Shown one piece after another: positions 9,394 through 17,852 of a DNA stretch of 64,000 nt (positions are counted from its first letter, which is position 1; every line of letters begins with the position of its first letter). Position numbers and translations under genes: made by a program. The stretch comes from Alphaproteobacteria bacterium. GTDB lineage: Bacteria; Pseudomonadota; Alphaproteobacteria; Rhizobiales; Rhizobiaceae. The notes beneath the pieces are model-generated. The model made no database searches. It was not told the origin of the DNA and worked only from the letters and a program-made list of their open reading frames with translations. The DNA is taken from contig JAJRQF010000095.1 of assembly GCA_024280375.1 (NCBI GenBank), forward strand, positions 1-64,000, written 5' to 3'.

Positions 9394-10437
9394 ATGCATG
9401 ATATTGAAAACAGGGAGCCGTCATCCCCTGCCAAACAAGAAGCGCAAAACCAGATCAAACGCAGTATTGTGTTCTTCATGGTGCCTGAATTTTCTATGCT
9501 TGCGTTCGCAACAGCTATCGAACCTTTGAGAATTGCCAACAGAATGGCCGGTTATGAAACCTATCGCTGGCGGCTATCCTCTGTTGATGGCGGCCCGGTG
9601 TCCGGTTCAAATGGTGTAACAATTGATGTGGACACCAGCCTTGAACAGGAACGCAAACTGCTTTCGGGCAAAGATCGCCCATCTATGTTATTCGTCTGTT
9701 CAGGACTTCATGGTGACAGGTTTGAAAACAAATCGGTTTTTGCCTGGTTGCGCGAAGAAAGCAACCGCGGCGTTGCCGTTGGCGGATTGTGCACCGGCGC
9801 CCATATTTTGGCCAAGGCGGGGCTGCTTTCCGGCAAACGCTGCGCAATTCATTGGGAAGAATTGCCGGGCTTTGCTGAAAAATTTCCAAATGTCGAGGTT
9901 TATGCGGATCTGTTCGAGGCCGATGGCAATATCTATACATGTGCTGGTGGCACGGCGGCACTCGATATGATGCTATCACTGATTGGCGAAGACCACGATG
10001 ATGCGATGATCAATTCCATCTGCGAACAGGCCTTGACCGATAGGGTGCGCAGCCATCACGACCGCCAGCGCCTGCCCTTACGTGCGCGGCTCGGCATTCA
10101 AAATACCAAGATACTTTCAATCATCGAGGTTATGGAAGCCAATTTGGTCGAACCTTTGAATTTACCGGAAATAGCGACATTTGCCGGCCTTTCACGGCGT
10201 CAGATTGAGCGATTGTTTCGCCAGCATCTGGGGCGCTCTCCGGCCCGTTATTATCTGGAAATCCGGCTTGATCGCGCCCGCCATTTGCTGGTCCAATCCT
10301 CCCTGCCAATTGTGGAAGTGGCAATTGCCTGCGGATTTGTATCAGCTTCACATTTTTCGAAATGTTACCGCGAACTCTATGCCCGTTCGCCGCAGCAGGA
10401 GCGCGTTGACCATAAGGCAATGATTGAGGATGAATAA
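9394..10437 (+). CDS. GlxA/GbdR-type transcriptional regulator (DJ-1/PfpI domain + AraC HTH)
   Basis: This 347-residue protein has an N-terminal DJ-1/PfpI-like ligand domain (about 25-200, with GLCTGAHILAKAGLL) and a C-terminal AraC-type double HTH (about 240-335; EIATFAGLSRRQIERLFRQH and VEVAIACGFVSASHFSKCYR). The segment RSHHDRQRLPLRARLG linking them is typical of the GbdR/CdhR group, which activates glycine betaine or carnitine catabolism genes in response to betaine-type ligands. Its position at the end of the methyl-transfer operon supports control of this cluster and a betaine as inducer. The ATG is at 9394; 158 bases separate it from the activator gene. Confidence 0.88.
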   Translation: MHDIENREPSSPAKQEAQNQIKRSIVFFMVPEFSMLAFATAIEPLRIANRMAGYETYRWRLSSVDGGPVSGSNGVTIDVDTSLEQERKLLSGKDRPSMLFVCSGLHGDRFENKSVFAWLREESNRGVAVGGLCTGAHILAKAGLLSGKRCAIHWEELPGFAEKFPNVEVYADLFEADGNIYTCAGGTAALDMMLSLIGEDHDDAMINSICEQALTDRVRSHHDRQRLPLRARLGIQNTKILSIIEVMEANLVEPLNLPEIATFAGLSRRQIERLFRQHLGRSPARYYLEIRLDRARHLLVQSSLPIVEVAIACGFVSASHFSKCYRELYARSPQQERVDHKAMIEDE

Positions 10438-11128
10438 CCAGATGATTGATCGTGAAACAATTGATAATGTGCAGGCAGTATGTCGCGAAATTGGCAATGG
10501 GGCGGGCAAAACCATTCTCGATATTGGTTGCGGCACCGGCGCGCTTTGCCGTGCACTTGCTGGCATCGGCGCAAGTGTTACCGGGATAGATCCGAGCCAA
10601 AATGCAATCAACCAGGCAAACGAACTTGGTGGTGGCGCAACCTATCAGATCGCAACACTGGATGAGCTCGAAGCTTCTCCTAATTCATTTGACGTGGTAA
10701 TTTTCTGCACCAGCCTGCATCATATTCCTAATATGGCTGAGGCGCTGCACGGGGCTTTGAAGCGGATCAAACCGGATGGCAAAATCATCGTGCTTGAACC
10801 ACAAACCGATGATCCGCTTTACCCGGTCTATCGCTGGCTGGATGATGAAAAAGAAGTGCAAATTCGCGCACAGGCCTGCGTTGACACATTTATTGCCGAT
10901 GGCCCGATGGAACGCTCAAAAACGCTCTATTTCAACAAAAAATATCGCTATGCCAGTCTCGACCACCTGATTGATGACATGATGGAAGTCGATGATAGTC
11001 GCTCTCTTTCAAATGAGGCGCGGGGAAAAATGGCTGCTGCATATAAAGCGGCGGTTCAAACGGACGCCGACGGCAATTATATTGACCATTGGTACAGGCT
11101 GGATGTGCTGGAAACCACGAAAGGTTGA
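10424..11128 (+). CDS. Class I SAM-dependent methyltransferase
   Basis: This 234-residue Rossmann methyltransferase has the SAM-binding motif ILDIGCGTGALCRAL near residues 29-43, followed by VTGIDPSQ and the acidic/hydrophobic motif FDVVIFCTSLHHI, as in UbiE-like methyltransferases. Its start overlaps the last 14 bases of the regulator gene, so the two are translationally coupled. The substrate is unknown. In this context it could remake a methylated compound or modify a pathway intermediate, but nothing in the sequence says which. Confidence 0.8.
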   Translation: MRMNNQMIDRETIDNVQAVCREIGNGAGKTILDIGCGTGALCRALAGIGASVTGIDPSQNAINQANELGGGATYQIATLDELEASPNSFDVVIFCTSLHHIPNMAEALHGALKRIKPDGKIIVLEPQTDDPLYPVYRWLDDEKEVQIRAQACVDTFIADGPMERSKTLYFNKKYRYASLDHLIDDMMEVDDSRSLSNEARGKMAAAYKAAVQTDADGNYIDHWYRLDVLETTKG

Positions 11129-11345
11129 AAATTAGCCATGCGCCTTTTCAACACGTGTATGTTTTTGTGAATAGCGATTAAGTTAGCAATCTGAGTTTGA
11201 ATTGCGGGGCGATATAATTGCAGACCTGTTTGGATGAAGACCAAAGGCATTAGTAATTCTGTAGTTGCGCAAAGTGCTGCCAAGATCGCCGAATTATGCG
11301 GGTGTTTTCCGATTTATTTATAAGATTGGCGAACGCGATCTGGTG

Positions 11346-12077
11346 CTAAATTATTGTGACGAGACGATAGCCACAATCAAGGTCATCAAGGTTCATCAGG
11401 TGTGAATATTTTTCATCCCAAGTGCCGCTTTTTAAATCTGCCTCAAGCATTTGCAAGCCATCGGAAACATCGCCCAATGCCCAAAATGACGACATGGCGG
11501 CTCGTACCCGCTCATCAAGGTAGGCAGCCGGTCGTTTCCAATAGCCCGCTAAAAAACCATCCGTACAATCATGCGGAATTGGTACTGGCATAACGTCCAC
11601 CTGCCCAAGCCACTCTTCATACTTCTGCATTTGAGGCATTTGCCCTTCATCCAGAGTAACCAGCGCCGGAAAATAATCAAACAGCCAAAATCCACGGAAT
11701 GCCGGATCGTAGGTAAGGAAAACAATCTTTCCACGGGTGACGCGGCGCATTTCCGCAATACCTTTACTCTGATCATCCCAATGATGAATGGTCAAAACGG
11801 CCATCGAGGCATCGAATGAATTGTCAGCAAAAGGCAGGTTTTCCGCACTTGCCTGAACAATTATGGCGGATGTTTCAGGCCTTTGCTCAATCATTTCCAT
11901 TGATGGCTCTACAGCGGTTACATTTTTACCCTTGGGCTCATAAGAACCGGCACCGGCACCAACATTCAGCACGGATTGGGCTGCACCCAGCGCACGTTCA
12001 ATTGCCTGCGATATTCGCACATCAGGCTTGCGAAGATCTGCATAATTTAGGCCGATAGTGTCGTATAATGCAGGCAT
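11346..12077 (-). CDS. Class I SAM-dependent methyltransferase
   Basis: This 243-residue protein has a SAM-binding loop (SVLNVGAGAGSYEP), a following acidic residue (VTAVEPS), and the motif FDASMAVLTIHHW, as in UbiE/COQ5-like methyltransferases. The C-terminal half contains PAAYLDERVRAAMSSFW and a conserved-looking ending. It is unrelated in detail to the methyltransferase at 10424. It faces away from the YafY-type regulator gene at 12283 across about 205 bases, and YafY/WYL regulators often control a divergent neighbour, so these two may form a pair. The substrate is unknown. Confidence 0.8.
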   Translation of the reverse strand: MPALYDTIGLNYADLRKPDVRISQAIERALGAAQSVLNVGAGAGSYEPKGKNVTAVEPSMEMIEQRPETSAIIVQASAENLPFADNSFDASMAVLTIHHWDDQSKGIAEMRRVTRGKIVFLTYDPAFRGFWLFDYFPALVTLDEGQMPQMQKYEEWLGQVDVMPVPIPHDCTDGFLAGYWKRPAAYLDERVRAAMSSFWALGDVSDGLQMLEADLKSGTWDEKYSHLMNLDDLDCGYRLVTII

Positions 12078-12270
12078 ATTATGTGTTTCCGGTCGTCAAA
12101 ATATCTGGCAAATCAACAAGTGGGTTTAGATATACCCGACTTTGGCCGCACAAACTATTGGAATTGGATTGCTGATGAAAAATCCATAGCGTCTGCACCA
12201 TATACGCATCTGCTTTCCAATGCGCGTCATGTTTGATAGGTGTTGGCAAGCAACACGCTGAACAGTTTAT

Positions 12271-12276
12271 AAGGAG
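12271..12276 (+). promoter_or_regulatory. Strong ribosome binding site in front of an ATC codon
   Basis: AAGGAG at 12271-12276 is followed after six bases by ATC at 12283, exactly where the homologous N-terminus (ISRAERLLSLIEEF) begins. The in-frame stop TGA at 12259-12261 rules out a longer protein. The site therefore decides the start of the regulator below and implies either a rare ATC start or a G-to-C start-codon mutation. Confidence 0.6.
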
Positions 12277-12282
12277 ATCAGC

Positions 12283-12978
12283 ATCTCTCGGGCCGAACGG
12301 CTTTTAAGCCTAATAGAAGAATTCAGACGCCATCGTCGCCCGGTTTCAGGAAGCGATCTTGCACAGGCATTGGGCGTATCAATTCGTACACTCTATCGCG
12401 ATATCGCATCATTGCGCGCACTTGGGGCCGGTATCGAGGGCGAACCTGGCGTTGGATATATCTTGCGCGCCGGATTTCTTCTGCCGCCGATCATGTTTAC
12501 CGCAGAGGAAGTGGACGCCCTCGTACTTGGGTCACTTTGGGTGGCTGACAAGGCCGATATGCCATTGGCGGAAGCCGCGCGCAAAGCAATGGCAAGATTG
12601 ACCGCGGTAATGCCGATTGAACTTGTTGACCGCGTTGAAGCGGAATATGTCGTGGTGGGACAGAACGAACATTCGCAACAGGAAACCATTGATATGGCGG
12701 CCGTCAGGCAGGCAATTCACCACGAGCGCAAGCTGCTGATTGAATATCACGATGCAAATGGCAAGAGTTCCAAGCGTATAATTTGGCCATTTTTACTTAT
12801 CTATTTCAATGGTGGGCGGCTTATTTCAGCATGGTGTGAATTGAGAGATAACATACGGCATTTTCGAACTGACCGAATTGTATCGCTTACGGAAATGTCA
12901 TTGCGCTACCCAAAACGTCGCCATGATCTCGTAAAACTTTGGCGGGAAGCTGAAACTTGTGAGCAAACACACAAATGA
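12283..12978 (+). CDS. YafY-family regulator (HTH_11 + WYL domain) with apparent ATC start
   Basis: The reading frame encodes an N-terminal winged HTH (ISRAERLLSLIEEF ... LAQALGVSIRTLYRDIASL) and a C-terminal WYL domain (about 145-225, with LIEYHDANGKSSKRIIWPF). About 231 residues from ATC 12283 gives the normal YafY-family length. The first canonical start codon in frame is TTG 12370, which would remove the first half of the HTH. A good Shine-Dalgarno sequence stands in front of ATC, so I take 12283 as the start and regard the gene as functional but unusual, or newly start-less. YafY-type proteins usually repress nearby genes; the divergent methyltransferase is the obvious target. Confidence 0.7.
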   Translation: MSRAERLLSLIEEFRRHRRPVSGSDLAQALGVSIRTLYRDIASLRALGAGIEGEPGVGYILRAGFLLPPIMFTAEEVDALVLGSLWVADKADMPLAEAARKAMARLTAVMPIELVDRVEAEYVVVGQNEHSQQETIDMAAVRQAIHHERKLLIEYHDANGKSSKRIIWPFLLIYFNGGRLISAWCELRDNIRHFRTDRIVSLTEMSLRYPKRRHDLVKLWREAETCEQTHK

Positions 12979-13038
12979 CTACTGCCACTTTTTGACATGC
13001 CGACGCGATAGTCTTCTTCTGTAATCAGAGGAACTCTA

Positions 13039-13530
13039 ATGACATCAAAAACTTATCAACGTTTGATTTGCCTTGCGGTTTTTCTGCTTGGCGCTCAGCC
13101 AATTTACGCCCTATCAGATAGCATTCAGGAAAATCAAAAAATGGAACAAGACCAAATTCACTCGACAATTGAAACCAATAATACAGCGGTATTTGCTGGT
13201 GATATTGACGGTATTCTAGCAACTTTTGAACCCAACGGGGTGCTGATCGCTCAGCCCGGAATGCCGGCCAAGGGAACACCGGCATTGCGTGAGGCGTTTA
13301 AACAATTCATTGCGATCAATCCCAAGATCACCGTTATCGACCACGAGGTTATACAGGCGGACGATATAGCACTTCATTCTTCTACCTGGAAAATGTCTGG
13401 GAAAACGCCAGATGGTCACCCAATTGAGCAGAGCGGATTTTCAGTCGTGGTGCTACGCAAACAACCCGATGGGCGCTGGTTGATGGTGATTGACAATCCA
13501 TTTGGTGATCATCTTGCGCATAAAAAATGA
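13039..13530 (+). CDS. Exported SnoaL/DUF4440-like (NTF2-fold) protein
   Basis: This 163-residue protein has a signal peptide (charged start, hydrophobic LICLAVFLLGAQPIYA) and an NTF2-like cone fold typical of the SnoaL/DUF4440 families: TNNTAVFAGDIDGILATFEPNGVLIAQPG, later PDGHPIEQSGFSVVVLRKQPDGRWLMVIDNP. Such proteins are small enzymes or ligand-binding domains, many of unknown role; the predicted location is periplasmic. The ATG at 13039 lies behind GAGGAA. No operon partner is obvious: it is flanked by the YafY-type gene upstream and converges on the dimethylglycine dehydrogenase gene. Confidence 0.72.
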   Translation: MTSKTYQRLICLAVFLLGAQPIYALSDSIQENQKMEQDQIHSTIETNNTAVFAGDIDGILATFEPNGVLIAQPGMPAKGTPALREAFKQFIAINPKITVIDHEVIQADDIALHSSTWKMSGKTPDGHPIEQSGFSVVVLRKQPDGRWLMVIDNPFGDHLAHKK

Positions 13531-13618
13531 CCCCTGCAGCGGGTGATTACGGCTCTTTATAAATCACAAACTATTGTGATAGCTGGACCAAAAATTATAG
13601 GAGGGTGGGGTTTCCCCC

Positions 13619-16129
13619 TCACCCCCTCAACCGCTCATTGGTCGGGTCAAACGGGCTTTCTTCAATAATCGTTACTTTGTAGCTTTCACCCAGAATGCTG
13701 ATTGAAAGTTCCGTGCCGATTGCAGCGAGTTTCGGTGGCACCATCGCAAGCACCAGCGATTTCTCAACCCGCCAACCATAACCGCCAGAAGTGGCGCGGC
13801 CCACCAGTTCATCGCCCTGATAGATCGGCTCGGAACCGCGCGCATCAGCGTCTTTAATGCCGTGCACTTCCATGGTCACCAATTGCCAGTTTTCGCCAGC
13901 CTCACTACGTTTTAGCAGTGCATCGCGGCCAATAAAGTCGCCCTTGTCCGGGTGGACAAAGCGCTGCAGGCAGGATTCGTAGGCTGAATATTCAATCGAG
14001 AGTTCGCGTGGAACCAGTCGATAGGATTTTTCCAACCGCATGGTATCCATTGCGCGAATGCCAAACGGCTTGATGCCAAATTCAGCGCCCGCTTGCATAA
14101 CCGCATCAAAAATCGTGTTTTGCATATCAATCGGGTGATGTAGCTCAAAGCTAAGCTCACCAACAAAGTTGACCCTGAGCGCATGACATTCGGCCAAGCC
14201 AACTGAAATCGGCTCACCGCTCAGCCATTTGAAATTTTCGTTGGAAAGATCGGTGCTGGTGAGCTTTTGCAAAGTCTCGCGAGATTTTGGCCCGGCCAGA
14301 ACCAGCACGCCGTAGCGTTCGGTCAAAGGGCGGAAGGAAACGCCGCCATCTTTCGGCAGGGCTTTTTTCAGATAATCATGGTCGTGGCGCTCCAGCGCAC
14401 CGGCGGAAACCAGATAGAATTTCCCCGGCTTCCATTCATAGATGGTAAATTCGGAACGCACGCCGCCCTCGCTGGTGAGCAGATAGGTCAGCCCTACCCT
14501 TCCCCTCTTTTTCGGCACTTTGTTGGTGAGCAGGCCTTCCAGCCATTCGCGCGCTTTGGGGCCGGAAATTTCGCATTTGGCAAAGGCCGACATATCGAGC
14601 AGGCCGACATTTTCAGTGACGTTTTTAACCTCGCTGCCCACATGCTCAAAATAGTTAGAGCGGCGGAAAGACCAAAGCTCTTTAACCTCGCCATTTTCAT
14701 CCGGCTTGGGGTGATTATCGTTCAGCAGCACATCGGGCTTGTCCAGCTCATCCACCTTGATGGTATAGCCTTCAGGGGCAAACCAGTTGGGCCGCTCCCA
14801 ACCATAAACGGAACCGAACACCGCGCCGAGCGCCTTCATTCGATCATAACAAGGTGCGCGCTTGAGGGGGCGTGCGGCAACCCGCTCCTCATCCGGGTAG
14901 TGGATTGCAAACACCTTGGCATAGGCCTCTTCGTTCTTTTCCAGCAGATAGCCCTTGCCCGCATAGGGGCCGAAACGGCGTGGGTCGACGCCCATCATAT
15001 CAATCGACGGTTCACCCTCGACAATCCATTCAGCCAATTGCCATCCGGCGCCACCTGCGGCGGTGATACCAAAGGAATGGCCCTCATTCAGCCAAAAATT
15101 TGGCAGATCCCACGCAGGGCCGATGATGGGTGAACCATCCGGCGTATAGCAGATCGCGCCATTGTAGATTTTCTTGATGCCGACCTCGCCAAAGGCTGGC
15201 ACTCGCTCGATTGCTGTTTCCACATAAGGCATCAGTCGATCAAGGTCTTCCTGAAATAGTTCGTACTCGGAATCGTCGGTGGGCGAGTCCACATAGCAAC
15301 AAGGCGCGCCAACTTCATAGGGGCCAAGCAGTAGGCCGCCATTTTCCTCGCGCATATACCAGGATGAATCGCTTTCACGCAGCACACCCATTTCCGGCAA
15401 TCCAGCCTTTTGACGTGCAACAATATCCGGGTGCGGCTCGGTGACGATAAACTGGTGCTGCACCGGAATGACGGGAATATCGAGGCCGACCATTGCACCG
15501 GTCTTGCGAACGAAATTGCCGGTGCAGGAAATCACGTGCTCACAGGTAATATCGCCCTTGTCGGTTTTCACCAGCCATTCACCATTTTCCTGCAATTCAA
15601 TCGCAGTGACCGAGGTATAGCGATTGATCTCGGCTCCCAATTCGCGCGCGCCCTTGGCCATTGCCTGGGTCAGGTCTGCGGGTTGGATATAGCCATCATC
15701 CGGGTGCTGTATCGCGCCAATCAACCCATCTATATTGCACAGCGGCCAAATTTCCTTCACCTGATCGGGTGTCAGGAAGTTAACATCCACGCCAATGGTG
15801 CGGGCAACGCCTGCATAGTAATGATATTCGTCCATTCTATCCTGAGTGCGGGCAAGACGAATATTGGAGACCGCAGAAAGGCCGGCATTTTGCCCGGTTT
15901 CCGCTTCCAGCTCGCTGTAGAATTTGACTGAATATTTGTGAATTTGGCCAACTGAATAGGAAAGATTGAACAAGGGCAACAGACCGGCTGCGTGCCAGGT
16001 GGAACCGGAGGTCAGCTCCTTGCGCTCAATCAACACGCTGTCAGTCCAGCCTTTTTTTGCCAAATGGTACAATGTTGAAACGCCAACTACACCACCACCA
16101 ATTACCACTGCGCGCGCATGGGTTCTCAT
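13619..16129 (-). CDS. Dimethylglycine/sarcosine dehydrogenase-type protein (FAD + GcvT domains)
   Basis: This 836-residue protein has an N-terminal DAO-type FAD domain (VIGGGVVGVSTLYHLA; STWHAAGLLPLFN, whose His is the likely covalent FAD site) over about residues 1-400, then a FAO-type linker and a C-terminal GcvT aminomethyltransferase domain (about 430-830) that binds tetrahydrofolate. Enzymes of this build oxidatively demethylate dimethylglycine or sarcosine and trap the carbon as methylene-THF. It is the logical next step after removal of one methyl from glycine betaine by the corrinoid system, giving sarcosine. The ATG at 16129 follows AGGA. Confidence 0.88.
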   Translation of the reverse strand: MRTHARAVVIGGGVVGVSTLYHLAKKGWTDSVLIERKELTSGSTWHAAGLLPLFNLSYSVGQIHKYSVKFYSELEAETGQNAGLSAVSNIRLARTQDRMDEYHYYAGVARTIGVDVNFLTPDQVKEIWPLCNIDGLIGAIQHPDDGYIQPADLTQAMAKGARELGAEINRYTSVTAIELQENGEWLVKTDKGDITCEHVISCTGNFVRKTGAMVGLDIPVIPVQHQFIVTEPHPDIVARQKAGLPEMGVLRESDSSWYMREENGGLLLGPYEVGAPCCYVDSPTDDSEYELFQEDLDRLMPYVETAIERVPAFGEVGIKKIYNGAICYTPDGSPIIGPAWDLPNFWLNEGHSFGITAAGGAGWQLAEWIVEGEPSIDMMGVDPRRFGPYAGKGYLLEKNEEAYAKVFAIHYPDEERVAARPLKRAPCYDRMKALGAVFGSVYGWERPNWFAPEGYTIKVDELDKPDVLLNDNHPKPDENGEVKELWSFRRSNYFEHVGSEVKNVTENVGLLDMSAFAKCEISGPKAREWLEGLLTNKVPKKRGRVGLTYLLTSEGGVRSEFTIYEWKPGKFYLVSAGALERHDHDYLKKALPKDGGVSFRPLTERYGVLVLAGPKSRETLQKLTSTDLSNENFKWLSGEPISVGLAECHALRVNFVGELSFELHHPIDMQNTIFDAVMQAGAEFGIKPFGIRAMDTMRLEKSYRLVPRELSIEYSAYESCLQRFVHPDKGDFIGRDALLKRSEAGENWQLVTMEVHGIKDADARGSEPIYQGDELVGRATSGGYGWRVEKSLVLAMVPPKLAAIGTELSISILGESYKVTIIEESPFDPTNERLRG

Positions 16130-16339
16130 CCAGATTTCCTAACTTCGCCAAATTAATTTACAGCCAGATTTTGCCCAATATCCAGCAGTTTAGCAGGGCG
16201 GCGCTTATCTAATTGCTACATTAAATTTCGACATTATTTTACCCAGCACTTTTCTAAACCGCAATCAGCTGTTTCAGTGCTTGCGGAAATGGGCAAGTTA
16301 ACGGGATTCCAAACAATTTGAGTTAGACTTGAGGCAAAT

Positions 16340-17845
16340 GTGAAACTGCGCAATTGCGCAAACTGGTTGATTTCAGATTGTAAAAACATGCTTCAAAAAG
16401 TTGAAGAACCGCAGAAAACCACGCCCACGGGGCCATTATGTGTCGATCTTGACGGCACATTGATCAATAGTGACACGCTTTATGAGTTGATCTTCGCGCT
16501 TATCAAACGCAATCCGTTATGGATATTTTTTCTTCCCGTGTGGCTAATGAGAGGTAAATCTCAGCTGAAGGAAGAAATCGCCAATCGGGTGGAACTTGAT
16601 GTTTCAACACTGCCTTATAATGGCGAATTTCTGGAATACCTGAAATCTGAAAAGGCGCGCGGGCGAAAACTGATACTCGTCACCGCCACCCATGAGGCAA
16701 CAGCCAATGCGGTTGCCACCCATCTGGGGCTGTTTGATGAGGTTATGGCCAGCAATAAACACATCAATTTGCGCGGCAAGGCAAAAGCCGCCGCACTGGT
16801 TGAACGATATGGCGAAGGCGGATTTGATTATGCCGGCAATGACGCCAGTGACATCAAAATCTGGGAAAAGGCCCAGAATGCGATCGTCGTTAGCCCAGAT
16901 GCAAAGGCGCTAAAATGGCACGGTTCGCAACAGGGCGATGCACGGCTGTTTGATCAACCAAAGCCGACGATTAAAACCTACCTCAAGGCGATGCGCATCC
17001 ATCAATGGCTGAAAAATTCATTGATTTTCGTACCGCTTGTATTGGACCATCGGATATTTGAGATCGAGGTTATAGCCAATGCTTATTTAGCGTTCATCGC
17101 GTTTGGCCTATGTGCCTCAAGCGTATATCTGCTGAATGACCTGATTGACCTTCCAATTGACCGTAAGCACTCGAAAAAGCGGAACCGACCGTTGGCGGCG
17201 GGCACTATTCCCATCAAGCATGGCGTTATCATGATGGTTTCCCTTCTGGTGCTATCGTTTGCTTTATCTCTAACGCTGCACATCGATTTCACCCTGACTC
17301 TGCTGATTTATTACGCGGCCACGCTTTCCTATTCACTCTATTTGAAAAGCACATTGCTGGTCGATATCATGACCCTTGCCGGGCTTTATACCATCAGAAT
17401 AATTGCCGGAGGTGAAGCAACAGGCACAGATATTTCCTCATGGCTTTTGGCATTTTCGGTATTCTTCTTTTTCTCGCTTGCGCTGGTAAAACGCTTTGTT
17501 GAGCTAAGCGATATGGATGAAAATGCGACCCGCGCCACGACCGGACGCGGATATCGAAAAATCGACATTGAGACAATCGGCCAAAGTGGCATTGCCTCGG
17601 CCTTTGCCTCGGTATTGGTGCTGGCGCTTTATATCGATTCTGCTGAAGTTAAGGCGCTCTATACATATCCACGGATGATCTGGCTGCTGTGCCCATTGGT
17701 GCTTTATATTATTGTGCGCATCTGGATTCTCGCCCGCCGCGGCGAAATGGATGACGACCCGGTGGTGTTCATCATGAGCGATTGGCGCAGCCAGATAATG
17801 GTTGCCGCCGGTGTCGCGTTGATGGTTTTTGCAACACTTTATTAG
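16340..17845 (+). CDS. HAD phosphatase-UbiA prenyltransferase fusion (DPPR synthase-like)
   Basis: This 501-residue fusion has a HAD hydrolase domain (VDLDGTLINSDT, about residues 30-205) followed by a multi-TM UbiA domain with both prenyl-diphosphate-type Asp motifs: NDLIDLPIDRKHSKKRNRP and a second region around LLVDIMTLAGLYTIRI. The UbiA part resembles decaprenyl-phosphate phosphoribosyltransferase (mycobacterial Rv3806c) and rhizobial NoeC, which join PRPP to polyprenyl phosphate. The HAD part could remove the 5'-phosphate from the product, so both steps may sit on one chain. A GTG at 16340 behind GAGG is chosen; ATG 16388 lacks a binding site. The neighbouring DprE1-like gene strongly supports this reading. 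Confidence 0.83.
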   Translation: MKLRNCANWLISDCKNMLQKVEEPQKTTPTGPLCVDLDGTLINSDTLYELIFALIKRNPLWIFFLPVWLMRGKSQLKEEIANRVELDVSTLPYNGEFLEYLKSEKARGRKLILVTATHEATANAVATHLGLFDEVMASNKHINLRGKAKAAALVERYGEGGFDYAGNDASDIKIWEKAQNAIVVSPDAKALKWHGSQQGDARLFDQPKPTIKTYLKAMRIHQWLKNSLIFVPLVLDHRIFEIEVIANAYLAFIAFGLCASSVYLLNDLIDLPIDRKHSKKRNRPLAAGTIPIKHGVIMMVSLLVLSFALSLTLHIDFTLTLLIYYAATLSYSLYLKSTLLVDIMTLAGLYTIRIIAGGEATGTDISSWLLAFSVFFFFSLALVKRFVELSDMDENATRATTGRGYRKIDIETIGQSGIASAFASVLVLALYIDSAEVKALYTYPRMIWLLCPLVLYIIVRIWILARRGEMDDDPVVFIMSDWRSQIMVAAGVALMVFATLY

Positions 17846-17852
17846 GTCATCA

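Noticed and set aside
14267-15133. Long open frame (288 codons) on the plus strand
   Set aside because: It lies antisense within the dimethylglycine dehydrogenase gene, which has clear FAD and GcvT motifs; the antisense frame shows no family sequence.
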